Made by a program: the position numbers and the translations under genes. A stretch of DNA of 64,000 nt from Phlebiopsis flavidoalba (Eukaryota; Basidiomycota; Agaricomycetes; Polyporales; Phanerochaetaceae), in NCBI GenBank assembly GCA_035772785.1, contig JAOCPU010000050.1, positions 1-64,000 of the forward strand, in the 5' to 3' direction. Positions 1 to 11,759 of the stretch are shown piece after piece. Positions within the stretch are counted from its first letter, which is position 1; every line of letters starts with the position of its first letter. The notes beneath the pieces are model-generated. The model saw nothing but the letters and a program-made list of their open reading frames with translations, had not been told where the DNA came from and did not search any database.

Positions 1-1875
1 TTTACAGCAGAAGAGGTGCGTGTGTCCACAAGTCGTGATCGCCACGAAAGACACGAAGGTCACTGAAAAAACATCCGATAACCCATGTTACAAATCTACA
101 ATTCAAGGCTCCCGATCACTTTCCTCTCGTACGCGTGACTCGTTTTCCACCCTTGCAAGCTCCAAATGACATTGCTCGCAGCTGAAATTTGCCGAAAACC
201 CTGAAACCCGAAAACGGGCTTATGAAGCCAACGAACGCCGGCTTCAAGAGGTCAACGTCCCAATCTTTAACAACATGCTCCGTCTGCGGCAACAAAATCG
301 CGTTGCTGCTCGGGTACGCCTCTTGGGCGGATTACGCGACGGAGGAGCGCCTTGTCAAGAGCGCACAGAGCCGAGTGCAGTGCACGACTTTCTTGCAGAG
401 TTGGAAGGCCGCCTGCGTCCTGTGGGCGAGCGCGAGCGCGAAACGCTGCTCGCCATGAAAGTGCGGTGCAAAGAACACGCGGAAAAGGGGTTCGCAGCCG
501 ATGAGGAGCTGAACAGCTGGGATTGGCGGTACTATGAGCGCAAGTATACGGCGGAAGAAGACACTGCAGTTTTAATGATAGCGAAGTGAAAGAATACTTC
601 CCCGTCGAGCACGTGTGGTTCCTGCGGTCCTTGGAATATACCAGGACCTCCTCGGTGTCGAATTTGTAAAGACAAAGGATGAGACGTGGCATCCTGGTCC
701 GTATTTAACCTTCCTTGTCGTAACACGTCTAACATCGAGCATTCCGACGTCAGGTGCTACGCCGTTTGGGAAAAAGACGCCACCTCAGAGTCCGACTTTC
801 TCGGGTACTGCTACCTTGATCTCTACCCGCGCGGTACGGTCTTCTCTCCTGCCTTCTTTGTTTGAGCACTACACAAAGCCTCGCAGAATCCAAATTCCCC
901 CGCACGCAGCCGTCTGGGCTCTCCAGAAGCGGCTTCACGCGCCCCGACGGCGGCGCGCGAAACTACCCCCGGACTCGGACCGCGCTCGTTGCGAACCCTC
1001 GCACAGCCGCAGGCGGACACGACGACCCCCGCGTTGATGGCGCACTCGGAGCTCGTCACTTTCTTCCATGAGATGGGCCACGCGTTCCACAATCTCCTCA
1101 GCCGCACGCGCTTCTCGCGGTTCCACGGCACTAGGTAACGCCTTTCCCTTTTCCTCTCATGTGCCAACGAAGGAAGCTGACGAAGACGGCAGTGTGGTGA
1201 ACGACTTCGTCGAGGCACCGTCCAAGATGCCTCGAAACTGGGTCTGGGAGCCCGAAGTGCTCGCGCGCCTCGCGCGGCACCACGTCACGCATGCGCCGCT
1301 CCCGCCCGCGCTCGCTCAGAAGCTCGCACAGAGGTACATCCCATCTCCTCTTCCATGACCTTCGCTCGATTTATCCTCCTGGAACAGCCGGTACAATGGT
1401 CGTCGGCATTCCTCTTCTCCGACAGCTCTTTTTTTGCAAATCGCATCTGTCGTCGCAGCACATAGTAAGCCGCCGCTGGAGGACTACACCCCGCTCTGGC
1501 ACACGCTCAAGGCAGACACGACACTAATGTCTGACGGCGCATTGGGTGACGCCGGGCTTCAGCTGGTTCGTGCACCTTGCGGCGGACACGATTGCGGGCT
1601 ACTACGGGTTCACGTAATGCGCTCGTGTTCGCTGCGGACATGTACGCCACGGGCTTTGCGCGTGCGCCGCTCGATTCCGCGCGTGGGCGGCGGTACCGCG
1701 AGTGTATACTTGTGCCGGGCGGGGAGCCGGGACGAGCTTGTGTCGGTGACGGTGCGTTGTGATACCTCTTGCTCTCGTCTTGCGCAGTATGCTGATGGCC
1801 ACGCAGGAGTTTCTCGGACGCCCGCCCAACTCGGCAGCGTTCATCGAAGCCCTGTTTGGGCCCAACGCAACATAG
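1..1875 (+). CDS. M3-family zinc metallopeptidase (thimet/saccharolysin-like), 5' end outside the window
   Basis: Oligopeptidase of family M3, which cleaves short peptides in the cytosol or mitochondria using one zinc ion. The zinc site HEMGH is encoded at 1067-1081, in the context ELVTFFHEMGHAFHNLL. Other M3 blocks follow in order: LNSWDWRYYERKYT (~510), YLDLYPR (~810), NDFVEAPSKM (~1200), WVWEPEVL (~1240) and AADTIAGYYGFT (~1580). The protein ends FGPNAT at a TAG at 1873-1875. The readable part starts near 185 with FAENPETRKRAYEANE. Sequence before that looks like an intron plus an upstream exon, so the true start is probably left of the window. Frames switch repeatedly: some switches are short introns (e.g. 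GT at ~1136), others look like single-base indels. The family call is firm; whether the gene is intact is not. Confidence 0.85.
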
Positions 1876-2320
1876 ATATTCGCCTCAGCACTCTCGTCAA
1901 ATCATGTTCGTTTACGTAGACGAAATAATTACTGGAGAATCGTCCCAGTCGCACAGTCAATGACCGCCGCGTGAGAGCTGTTTATCAATCAAAGCCTTAT
2001 CATTCGGCGCATCATAGAAAGAGTATCCACGACTCATTTGTCTATTCAGCAGACTTGCGAATGATCGCGCAAAACGCGGGCGAACAGACATGATAGGGCG
2101 CGAGGTGGTGCGGAAGGACTAGTCAGTCTTTTCATCGAACAGATCTTGATGGTACAACGGGAGGGAGATCTCGGCTCTCGACAATGTGGCGTACCTTGCG
2201 TTTTTTCGCAAGGCAGCATTGTAGCAGAGAGCCTAGACATCAAGTAAGGGCCCCACTTCCCGAGCGCAATATAAGCGTTGGCAGCCAGCCCTTAGCCCAG
2301 CAGTCTTGAGATCAACACTC
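1876..2320. other. intergenic, nothing recognised
   Basis: No conserved reading frame, RNA gene or repeat was seen between the M3 peptidase stop and the hydrolase start. It should contain the 3' flank of the first gene and the promoter of the second. Confidence 0.5.
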
Positions 2321-3541
2321 ATGCAGCGACTCGGAAAGCTGGGGTTCAAGGACAGCGGACCCATCGTGGACAGCGAAGACTACACCACAGTCGTGATCGT
2401 GCACGGCCTCGGATGGGCGAGCGGTTACGTCGCATTTCAGCGCCATCTCCCCTAGCATTCAACGAACGACCTTAGGAATATTCAGGCCGCATTGAGCCAC
2501 ACATGGCGGAGCGCAAGGTCCGCCTCGTGCTCGTGAACAGACGTGACTACCCCGGGGCGGAGCCCTACACCGCGGACGAGAGCGCAGCCAGCTGACCGAC
2601 GCCCAGCAGACCTCGCCGGACGCACAGGCTATCCTGCAGGCGCTACATGCGCGAACGCGCGCGCGAGCTCTACGACTTCCTCGTGCTCTTCGCTCAGCGC
2701 GAGCGCATCCCGTCCGTAGGGCCCAACGGCGGGGGCATCGTCCTCGTCACCTGGTCGTTCGGGTCGACATGGCTGCTCGCGCTGCTGGCCAACCTCACCG
2801 CGTTTCACGGCGGGCGACTCTGCGAACCTGCGCCGCTACATCCGGCGTGCGATCCTCTACGGTCAGCACCCACTGCACTCCTGCCCGCACACAGGAACAC
2901 GTACTCACCCAGCGCAGATCCGCCGTGCGCCTCGCTAGGGTACGCCCTCCCCGCGGACAAATACCACCCCCTGCACGACGCCGCCCTCCCGCCCGCCGAG
3001 CGTCCACGCGCATTCGCCAAATGGATCAGTGGGTACTTCACACACGGCGACACGCCCGCGTCGTTCGAGCAGCGCACGCCCGCGGCGGACCCGCCCGCGA
3101 CGATCCTCGCCATGGCCCCCGGCAGACATGCAGGCGAATTTCCATCCCGCTGTCGCGGGTCCCGGCGGGAGCGACTTGTTGCTGCTGGAGGGGAATCACA
3201 AGGCGGGGGTGGACGCGGCGCTTAGGAAGGCGGCGTTCTTCCTTGGGGGACGAGGAAGGAGGAGACGATTGGGGTGATGTTTGAGCTAAGGTATCTGTGG
3301 TGTGACCGCTCGCCGTGGGAGGTGCCCTGGACGGTGGGGATGCTCCGGCGCGAGTTTGGAAGAGGCTGGAGCGGCGGGGGCGCGCGTGCGGAATGTGAGG
3401 ATTGCCCGCTTAGCTGGGGCGAACCATTTTGTGAGTCTGTTGCGTTTAGGAGATATTCGCAGCCAACTCACCGCAGCATAGACACACTGGGATCAGCCGG
3501 GCCTTTTGGTTAACGCATTGTTAGAAGAATCGACAGCTTGA
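2321..3541 (+). CDS. alpha/beta-hydrolase fold protein, frame interrupted
   Basis: The start ATG at 2321 opens a frame that reaches TTVVIVHGLGWASG. This is the beta-strand plus HG oxyanion-hole signature of alpha/beta hydrolases. After a short intron come VRLVLVNRRDYPGAEPYT, a run of ARELYDFLVLFAQRE, and GGIVLVTWSFGSTW, where the nucleophile elbow would be G-x-S-x-G (here WSFGS). The 3' end reads GANHF, an intron starting GTGAGT at 3431, then HWDQPGLLVNALLEES before TGA at 3539-3541. This matches the catalytic-His region of a common agaricomycete hydrolase family. The last exon is out of frame with the visible splice acceptor, and the middle (2780-3270) switches frame, so there are indels. 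Substrate unknown; no signal peptide is obvious. Confidence 0.7.
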
Positions 3542-3768
3542 GAGACGGGTCGTTTGGACATGCCACCCAAAGCGTGCAGGCGGGAGATGTGTCGAAGGTG
3601 TCCGTTTGTTCACTGTGATATCAGTGCATGGACGCTATAAACTATCGCTGGCACGGAATAAAATGTAGTGGTGAAGAGCTTACAATTAGTTTGGAACCTC
3701 GAGTCCGAGAGGCCACCCCCAATTTTGTGCAGTTACCGTACTCGTCACTGTGTGCACGCAACTAGAGT

Positions 3769-4065
3769 AACTAGTTACAGTAACTGAAGTAACTAGTTTA
3801 CGCGTAACGAAGTGAAGTAACTAGTTACGCGTAACTGAAGTAACTAGTTACGCGTAACTGAAGTAAAACTAGTTACGCGTAACTGAAGTAACTAGTTACG
3901 CGTAACTGAAGTAACTAGTTACGCGTAACTGAAGTAACTAGTTACGCGTAACTGAAGTAACTGGTTACGCGTAACTGAAGTAACTAGTTACGCGTAACTG
4001 AAGTAACTAGTTAGTTACGCGTAACTGAAGTAACTAGTTACGCGTAACTCCAGTAACCAGTCACG
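3769..4065. repeat. palindromic 23-bp tandem array, about 11-12 units
   Basis: Head-to-tail array built from two perfect 12-bp palindromes, GTAACTAGTTAC and GTTACGCGTAAC. They share a GTAAC end and are joined by TGAA, giving a ~23-bp period. GTTACGCGTAAC occurs exactly ten times, plus one copy with an extra T near 3798. Edge units are degenerate (e.g. 3790-3825 and after 4045). Every frame has frequent TAA/TAG stops, so it is non-coding. It lies between the hydrolase gene and a separate minisatellite. Confidence 0.93.
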
Positions 4066-4334
4066 CCTAAACTCTTAGTCAAGAGGACACAGCCAAGTCA
4101 TAATCCCTCGCCCATCCGACATATGCGTGTCAAATCGCATTCATTACCACAGAACTATGGTAGCTTGCATACATAGAAAAGCCATGAGAATCGTCAGAGT
4201 CGTAGAGCCAATAAATACCGTGCAAGAATCGTCAATGCAGTCGTCCATTCGTTGAATCGTTGAGTCGTATGTATGCGTGCGCGTGCGAGGTCTTTATGCG
4301 CGCCGGAGTGCTACACGTCGAGCTTGTTAGGCAC

Positions 4335-4715
4335 GACGTCAGGCAAGGAGAAGCGCGAGGCGTGCGGGGGGTATGCGTGTCGAAGGTGGTATACACTTGT
4401 GTCGAAGTGGGTATATGCGTCGTGAGTGAACGCGCCGAGGTTGGAGTGTGCGTCGAGAGTGGAACGCGTCTCCATGGGAGAACGAAGTTGTCGAAGTAAG
4501 CGGGAGTGCTTGTCGAAGTTGAAATGCGTGTGGAAGGTTAAATGCGCATCGAGAGTGAACGCGCCTCGAAGGGAGAACGGAGATGGAGTGCTTGTCGAGG
4601 ATATAGTGCTTGTCGACGTTGGAACACATGTCGAGCTCGGAATGCGTCTGGAAGGGAGAAGGAGCGGGAGGTAACATGTCGAAGGTGGAATACTCGCCGA
4701 GGTCGCGCAGCCACC
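4335..4715. repeat. degenerate 18-bp minisatellite
   Basis: About 20 imperfect copies of a unit close to TGCGTGTCGAAGTTGGAA (variants GTCGAGAGTGGAACGCG, TTGTCGAAGTTGAAATG, CATGTCGAGCTCGGAATG). Because 18 is a multiple of three, both strands stay open over long stretches and produce repetitive peptides such as HSRR-x-FHLR. I read those as by-products of the repeat, not as a gene. Confidence 0.8.
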
Positions 4716-4719
4716 CTTC

Positions 4720-6611
4720 GCGTGCCAGCCCCCCGCCCGCTCACATCAACATACTCCTCATGGATTCCCGCCCCTCCACACCTCGCCCGCGGCTTATAGC
4801 CCAACGCCGGATCCTGCATCTCTCTCCCTAACCGAACATGAAACAGCGGCTTGCGACTCGGGATATTCCTCCCTCTCCCCAAATGCAAACTGTACCCCCC
4901 AATCAGCTTCCTCCTAACCACAAAAAGGAAAAGGAGAAAGGGACGCACCTCCACTTGGAATGGCCACACCCCCCTCGCGTCCTGGTATGTGTAGTTTGGT
5001 GGGCACTAACCTCGAGGAGCCACCACGCGGGGTCCGCCTTCAGCTGGTCATGTATCGGCGCGAGCGCATCCACCGCGCTCCTTCCTCCCTCACTCTCCCC
5101 ACTGCCTTCACTCCCCCGACTCTCCGCCCACTCGCCCTAGCAAACTCCTCCAACCCGCGCTGCCCATTCTCCCGCTCGGGCGCCGCAAACAGCGCAGGCT
5201 CGGGGATGCGCAGGCGCAGCGAGCGCCTCGCGCTCACAAAACACAGGACGCCCACCTGCGCCGCCTCGACCTCGCGCACATCAGCAGCGCAGCACGGCAC
5301 GTCCGCGAGCGCGTCGCGCGTCGCGTTCGGGACGCTCGCCGCCGCCCACATCTGCTTGCATTGTTAGAGAAAAAGTAAGAAAGAGAGGGAGAGCGGGCAC
5401 ATACCGCCGTGGCACCCCGCAAACCAGACCTCCTTCACGTCCGTCTGCCCCACATAGTCGTCCGCAGGGTCCGCGGCGGGGACACAATGTTGTCGCCCCG
5501 CAGCGGGTTGCCCTTGCGCGCGGTCTTGACAATGTTCGTGAGCACGCGGCGCAGGACGCCCGGCTTCTTCTCCGGCTTTGGCTGCGCGGAGGTGAGCGGC
5601 GCGCGCGCGTGCTCGCGCTCTGCTGCACGGGGCTCTCCACAACCGTCTCCGGCGCCTTCTCCGGGGCAACCCGCCGATTGCTCGTGCTGGAGGACGCGGA
5701 GGTCGGGCACCGTCCGCGCTCAGGCGTCGTTGGCGACAGCCCGGTGGTACAAATTCGGGGAGGTGTGGCTGAAACTCTGGCGCGGCGCCTCGCGTGTGCA
5801 AGAGCGTGACAGCGCGTTGGCGGAACACGCGGATCGTCGTGTTCGTCGTCGTGAACGGGAGCGTCTTGGAGCGCAAAAAGGCCGACCGACGCGACCGTGT
5901 CCCACACCGCCGACAAAGTCGATCGCCACGCGCCGGGCAGAACGTCGTCTTGAACCCCGCGGCGAGCGCCCGGCTGTCGTTGCTGCTGTTCTGGAAGAGC
6001 TTGTAAACGCGAGGGGCACTTTGTTCGGGGTTGTCTTTTGGTAGGAGGCCGATCTGCGCGGGGGTTATGGTGGGGGGTGATTGTGGGGGGAGGGGGAGGT
6101 ACCTTGTGCAGCATCCCCCGCGCAAGGGCGCGCGCGGTGTACGCCCCGCGCGAGAAGCCAAAGATGCATATTCCGGTCGCCCGCGCAGTAGTGTTTGCAT
6201 CAAAAACGTGGTACCCGCCCTGGACGTGCGCGTCGAGGTACCTAACACCAAATTCAGTTTATATATGCAGCGGGCGCAGGCGGGCGGCGCTGGCGCACCC
6301 AGGCGACGGCCTCGTCGAGCATCTTGGCGCCCCACTGGAAGAGCGGCTGCACGACGCCGGGCTGGAAGTAGGTCCCGATGCCCGGCTGGTCGTAGTAGCA
6401 TAGCTGCTGGTCCGTGTCGTTTTTCTTGAGCACCGAGTAGAATTTCACGGACCGTTTGTGTTCTGCGTATCCGTGAGTAGGGGTGTGTAGGGGCGAGGAA
6501 GCGTGCGCTACCTCTGAGATCGTACTGGGTTCGAGGTGCCGTCAAAAGACGCACAGGCCCATGAGGCACCGTGCGCGACTTGCGCACGGCGGGGCCCGAG
6601 TCGGTGCTCAT
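4720..6611 (-). CDS. DUF2235 (Tle1-like alpha/beta hydrolase) protein, frame interrupted
   Basis: DUF2235 proteins are alpha/beta hydrolases related to the Tle1 phospholipases; basidiomycetes have many paralogs. Reading right to left: MSTDSGPAVRKSRT (start ATG at 6609-6611), then SFDGTSN (~6540; family signature CFDGTSN), VKFYSVLKKNDTDQQ, YYDQPGIGTYFQPGV (~6385), FGFSRGAYTARAL (~6150; nucleophile elbow G-x-S-x-G), FVGVWDTVASVG (~5900), TIRVFR (~5835), DVKEVWFAGCHG (~5435), DVGGG (~5350) and, at the C-terminus, LGRGRNIPSRKPLFHV (~4880) with LGYKPRAR (~4790). Gene order, spacing and residues are those of a full-length member. The pieces sit in three frames; part of this is introns (e.g. the acceptor before DVGGG) and part single-base indels. 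An upstream ATG at 6738 also exists, but the KSRT context fits the chosen start. Confidence 0.82.
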
Positions 6612-6739
6612 GGCGGCGACTGAGGAGCGCACCGGCGGTCGCGAGGGCGCAACCGGCGAGACGGGGCGAAGACGCCCTGCTCATGGGACGCATGGGAGTA
6701 TCATGTGGGCGTATTAATATGCGTGGCGACGCACGCATG

Positions 6740-7289
6740 ATAAGGCTCGAAGATTAAAGGGCCGCTGATGACGATTTGCTCACGCCAAGATCTACGTGCG
6801 CGCTGGGAGGAGAGGGGGATCGCCGGAGCCAGAGGCGCGGGAAGGGGCGACTGGCGGGGGCATGCACCAATACAGCGGCCGGCGAGCTAGCGTATATGAC
6901 CGTGGGCGTTTATATGGTGTCAGGCCCCCCACACAAGTGACACATCAATCGTACTCTTCTATTTCCGGGGCTTGAGCCATCCCACAATCCATCGCCCATA
7001 TCTGGCTCCTCGGGCTCCTCGCTTGCCACTTCCGTATTTCCGCATATCCCAAGCTACCGACCCGTGTCGACCGCCTGCACACACGCTCTTCAACGCGACC
7101 CACTCGCTCACGCTGCAACTTCCCCTCGACGGTCACTTCGGTCTCGGGGCACCGCGACACACGCCCGGCGCGCCGAGAGACGCCCTACGCAACGAGCACC
7201 TCTGGACAAAAACTCTGACCGCTCATCATGAGCTGCACCCATCGCCGAGCGCAAGCCATGCGACCACGCCATCCCGGCTCCCATCACCC
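6740..7289. other. intergenic, nothing recognised
   Basis: Presumed promoter region of the DUF2235 gene followed by unassigned sequence. Short open frames on both strands show no recognisable motif. Confidence 0.45.
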
Positions 7290-8060
7290 GACCCAGCCCA
7301 GGTGGAGGCACACTAGCACATCGGCGCACCAGAAACCTGCGCCACACGGTCAGCACACACAATCCGCGGCGTTCTGCCCGTTTTTCCCGTGCGTCATTAG
7401 AGAGGCACCCGCCCAGTGTCAGACTGCCACGCAACCATATGGGAGAGATACGCAGGAAGACGGCCCAGATACGCTAACGAACGTGGCCCCCGACAGGCCC
7501 GCGGGTGGCGGCTGATGCAACCACGACCTCTACTGCCCAGACCGCAGTGCGAGCCGTCAAGTGTGCACACAGAACTCTCCCCGCTGGGCACAGTGCCCGT
7601 GGAGATATTCTCGCTGGTGCCTGGACACCGCACACAGGTCACTCAGAGCGCAGAGCCTAGACTGTCCTGGGGGCAGGCTCGCCGGCGATCTCCCTGGGTG
7701 TGTGCTTCGTTTGTCGAGTACGCTGCCGTCATGATGTAACGCAAGCAGATATTCGTCTTCCTGCTCCGAAAGCTTGAACAGCAACGGCTAGAATCCGACA
7801 GTCAAGGTGGGCAGCGTCACGAGGAGAGCCAGCGTATGGGTACCGGGGGCACGGCCACGACCGCAAGAGACAGAGCAGTCCTGTATTCAATGAGGGAAGC
7901 AAGATATGTCTATAGCCAGGCACCGAGGCCCTGATTCGCAAACAAGAGAAGGGGATCGTGGGCGAGAATTGAACGAAAAAAAAGCGTCGGAGCGCGCGTA
8001 TGGCCACGATGGCGCACGTGGGTGATGGCCGCATCATTCCACGCGAGTCAGGGGCGGGGA
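7290..8060 (+). repeat. dispersed ~760-bp repeat, copy A
   Basis: This stretch matches 13155-13920 in the same orientation. Shared blocks include CATTAGAGAG (7395/13242), GTGCGAGCCGT (7547/13378), GTGTGTGCTTCGTTTGTCGAGTA against GTGTGTACG-TTTGTCGAGTA (7698/13570), GAGGAGAGCCAGCGT (7820/13678) and GGGCGAGAATT (7950/13808). The copies differ by many substitutions and indels, so the duplication is old. No terminal repeats, target-site duplication or coding signature was found. The identity of the repeated unit is unknown. Confidence 0.8.
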
Positions 8061-8805
8061 AGATGACCCCGATTCGCCTCCTCCCTCCCATCTCCTGTCG
8101 CGTCCTGGCATACGCACACGCCACCTCGGACAGAGCTCGAACCAAAGCCGCACGCGAACAGCGAAGACCGCTCTACACGCGAGCCAACACAATATCAGGC
8201 ACTCGCGCACCATGGAGCGGTGCTTCGCTGCGCAGCGAGCAGAGCCTCCACGAACTACGCTGTAGGTGTACACGCCGACCGCAACGGGCGGTAACTGCGC
8301 ACAAAGAGCACGCGTCGTGGATGGAATAATTGGAGTGACAATAATAGTGCGAGGCGAACGACCGCACGTCGTCAATAATCATGGGCGGAGCGTGCGAGAT
8401 TGGTCCCGCCCGAGTGGATCTCCACCGGCATATATCCAGGTGGTACGATAAGCATATAATGCCTGAGATCCCTGCAAACAAGAGGGCACAGCAGAGGTTA
8501 GTTGCATTGTCGGCTGAGGGTGAGGCTCGAGAGCGCCGATCACCTTCGACACACAAAGCCAGCGACAATCCCGCCGCTGTGCTCATTTTTGGCCACCGCG
8601 GGGTTGTGTCACGACAAGAGCATGCTGTCCGAAAAAAAAGGCACCGTCGCGGCACTGGGGCCGTGATGGGCAAGACGTCAAGTAGCATGAAAGCAGTGGG
8701 GTCGGTGACGGCGAGGGTACGTTACATCACTCGAACCAACGCTTCGCTAGTGCCGGAACGAGCATCTACGGTACCTGCCAAAACATCGCGTCTATAATGT
8801 ATACC
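8061..8805. other. no gene recognised
   Basis: Open frames exist on both strands (the longest about 170 codons on the minus strand near 8173-8688), but none shows conserved motifs or splice signals that join into a protein I know. Confidence 0.4.
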
Positions 8806-9881
8806 CTATGCAAAAGCCCGTGTACAATTACTCATTTTACTGTCAATAAATATAGGGAACAAAGCTTTTCTCACGGTGTCCTCATCGCATAAGCTTCCCA
8901 ACTCAACCCCAAACTCTTCCCTGCCAGCTAATCGCATCCTCCTTGTTTCACCCTCGTCATCAGAGTCCGCAGGCTGCAACACACAATAAAAGCACCACCC
9001 CCGACGCGCAAACCCCACCGCCGGGAGCGACCGCTGCCAGTCCACACCATCTTCCGACGCCACCAACTCCCACGCCCCCAATATGCACCCAGCAGCTTCA
9101 CCGGACCGCGGATCATCCCACCACTGGCGGTTAATAGCCCGGGGTGGCCGCCTACGACCGACATACGGCGGCCTCGTCGGTAGACGAGCCCTGTGTCCCT
9201 TCTTCACCGTAGCGACGCTGCCCACGTTGAAGAGCACTCGACCAGCCGCGCGGCGACAAACTAAGCACGCGAGGCGCCTAGGGTCGCGCCGGCGTGCACT
9301 GAGCATGCAGCCTGCGAGCCAGGTGGGCGTGATTTTGATGCTTGGGAGGTGATCGGGTGCCGCCATACCGGGGAGGTACGGTAGGCATAGGCTGCTGCAT
9401 TCGCTGAGGGTGAGGAGCCAGTAGATGCCCTGTTTGCAACCACCATCGCCATATATATATTATAAGATGATCATGGATGGCCACGAAACGCACTTGGACC
9501 CGTTCCCCTCCACACTTTATAGCCCGAAGGCCTTCGGCAAAATTGCGTCCCCACCACCCCCCCCACCACGCGGGTCTTTGTCGCCTCGCGCTCATTTTTA
9601 TCGCACACTGAACATTCCGGAAGGCGGCCGATCGGAGGGGGAGACATCGCGCCTGAAATGAGGACATGTCCTCCCACACGTAGGATGGGAAAGTCTTTGA
9701 GAAGGGGTGCTGTAGAGGAACGCCTCGGAGAGTGAACATCGCAAAGCTTCCGATGAAGGACCGGGCGGGCCGAGGGTCTCCCAATGCCATCCTCCAGGCT
9801 ACTTAAGTACTTTTCGATCTGAAAATAAACAGTTCTTGACAATCCGGTCGCCGAAGTAGGTGGGGTGAACAGCGTTGTCAT
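8806..9881 (-). CDS. hypothetical protein
   Basis: A 186-codon frame ends at 8806. It contains WDDPRSGEAAGCILGAWEL, DGVDWQRSLPAVGF and GWCFYCVL, a tryptophan-rich pattern that looks like real coding sequence. Upstream pieces in other frames include GLSRTVYFQIEKYLSSLEDGIG (~9840) and FTLRGVPLQHPFSKTFPSYVW (~9720). They probably form the N-terminal part, with a break or intron around 9360-9650. I do not recognise the family. The N-terminal segment could belong to a separate small gene. Confidence 0.35.
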
Positions 9882-10199
9882 AAGCTATCGCTGCCTTTCA
9901 TTGTATCAGGTTTTGGCAAATCGTTTCGATAATAATCCTTGGAAAGGTTGTGCATCAATTGCCCAACAGACCAGCATACCCCCAAGTCTTCAAATCGAGA
10001 TCTCACGCTCCATGGGGACTAATCCGAGACCGATCGCGGATCTTTGTGCGGACAAGCATGAGAGTATCAACATCTATTGTGAAGCTCTCAGGAGAACGGG
10101 ATGGGAAGACATAGATAAATCACTGTTAATGTGGCGGTAGAGGTTATGATTACCGGCGCTCCTTCGGTTGCGCCCCCTGATTCGAGAGCCGTGCAACTA

Positions 10200-11758
10200 T
10201 AGTCTTCGGGGGCCAAAATCCGTTATATACATAGTTCTCTCCATGCCTACGTTTACTATCCCTCCTATTCCTTCCGACTTCGATTTTTTTAGTATCTCTC
10301 GTCCGGATGATGTCTTCAACTCAACTTGGCCATTGCGCCCCGGTCGCTGTTGGGCTTGCTAAGAAAGAAGAAACTCCGTCTGCTTCCTGTGCCGACCCCG
10401 GACTGCCGCGTCGGGACTCGATAAACTGCGTGATGTTCTACGGCCAACGAGGTCCGCCGTAAGCCCTTCGGGGTTTCCGCTGCAAACACACACGCGTCTC
10501 GTTCCTGCTCGTGCGCCGGCAGTCGAGATTTTCCGAGGGGCTGCGGTGCGTGAGGCCATAGTCGCGGCTCAGAGCAACTTTGACGAGGATCATGTTGAAG
10601 ACGATGGAGGTATGATAGGACTAGAGCTGCAGCGCCACTTGTGAGTATCAACATGGGGATATATACAAGCTTGAGTGTACCACCCCGGGCGACGCTACCA
10701 TGTCTAGGAGCCATACATAGTACCCCGTTAGATTTCGTCACCAAAAAGTGTTATCAATAAGGCAGCAAGTGATCGGTCATACGAGGTAGATCGCCTCCCG
10801 ACTCAATGGACCACCGTCGAAGGGACTGTGAGTCAGAGGGTTCGTAGCGGCCGCAAACTGTCTCGACGCTTTCGTCACAGTCCAAATGCGAATAGGCGAG
10901 CAGACCTAATTATTTCCGTCAGTACAAATGGATTTACGAAGCTGTTGCAAGGCGCACCTGTCGCCATGAGGTTTGTGGGAAAGCGGTCAGTTGGAGTAGT
11001 TGGCAGTGATCCAGCGGCCGGTTTCGGCGGCGATATGTCGCCGGCGTGACTCCGCGTTTGAAGCCGTAACAAACGACCAGTTAGTTCCGATGCATGCCGC
11101 TGGGTGCGTAGAGTAATCATCATCAAACCTGTGCGACCTGAGTATCAGGGGCACATACCGAGTAATCCACACCAACCCAGTGCAGGAACGATGATGATAT
11201 GGGCTTTATTCCAGCAATAAAGGTGCGATAAATCTGGACAATGTAAAGTTTCGAAGCGGGCAAACATCGCAGTGCACGGGAAACTCACCACAGCGCAATC
11301 CAGTATCAATGTTTGTGTATTATAAAACACGCTCTTTATGACGAATGTTGGCTGGGAACCGTCCTCGAAATACTGTTCAGGATGCCCCTTGGCGAGCTGC
11401 GCGGACCGATGGTAATGAAAACCTGACGTAGTCGGACCAAGTTGACGATCATTTCCTACTCGAATGTCAATTACGATGAGACGTCTGCTTGGTTTTTTAG
11501 TCTCACGGCAGTGGCGAGAATCATGAGTGCGCAGCTTGCGCCTAACATGACCCGGGTCGTATTGTGCCATCCGCGGCGTTTTCTGTTGTGCAACATGGTA
11601 TACATGGTGAACACGAACATCAAGACGGAAAATCCTAGGACACGAAAGTAAGCGTATGGACGTCTTTCTATCAAAGTATGGAAGAGAGTATCCACAAACC
11701 ATATAGGATCCCTTCAAAAACAGTGGGAGAATATGCCTGCCTCCGAAATGGTCAACAT
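10200..11758 (-). pseudogene. multispan (probably 7-helix) membrane protein, decayed or frame-broken
   Basis: The layout matches a very common agaricomycete family of seven-helix proteins of unknown function. Pieces in order on the minus strand: MLTISEAGIFSHCF (start at 11758), RPYAYFRVLGFSVLMFVFT with a basic RKRR loop (~11630), LGASCALMILATAVRL (~11520), EQYFEDGSQPTFVIK (~11365) and TQTLILDCAVV (~11310), then GTGAGT of an intron. After it come WNKAHIIIVPALGW (~11195), an intron starting GTATGT, GTNWSFVTAS, GRWITANYSN (~11000), TNLMATGA and IWTVTKASRQ. A late membrane-like stretch is near 10650, and a tail TREILKKSKSEGIGG near 10270. At least three breaks (around 11210, 10990 and 10900) are not explained by introns, and helix 5-7 sequence is poorly preserved. 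I lean to pseudogene, but sequencing error could contribute. Confidence 0.55.
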
Positions 11759-11759
11759 C

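Noticed and set aside
3769..4065. Regular short repeats as a CRISPR array
   Set aside because: Units are contiguous with no unique spacers, each unit is palindromic throughout, no cas genes exist, and the surrounding genes are eukaryotic.
4339..4969. Repetitive peptides from the minisatellite as a structural protein
   Set aside because: They arise because the repeat period is a multiple of three. Both strands behave alike, and there is no start context or splice support.
5281..6632. Long overlapping open frames on both strands of the DUF2235 locus
   Set aside because: GC-rich coding sequence leaves other frames open. Only the minus-strand pieces carry DUF2235 motifs in order.
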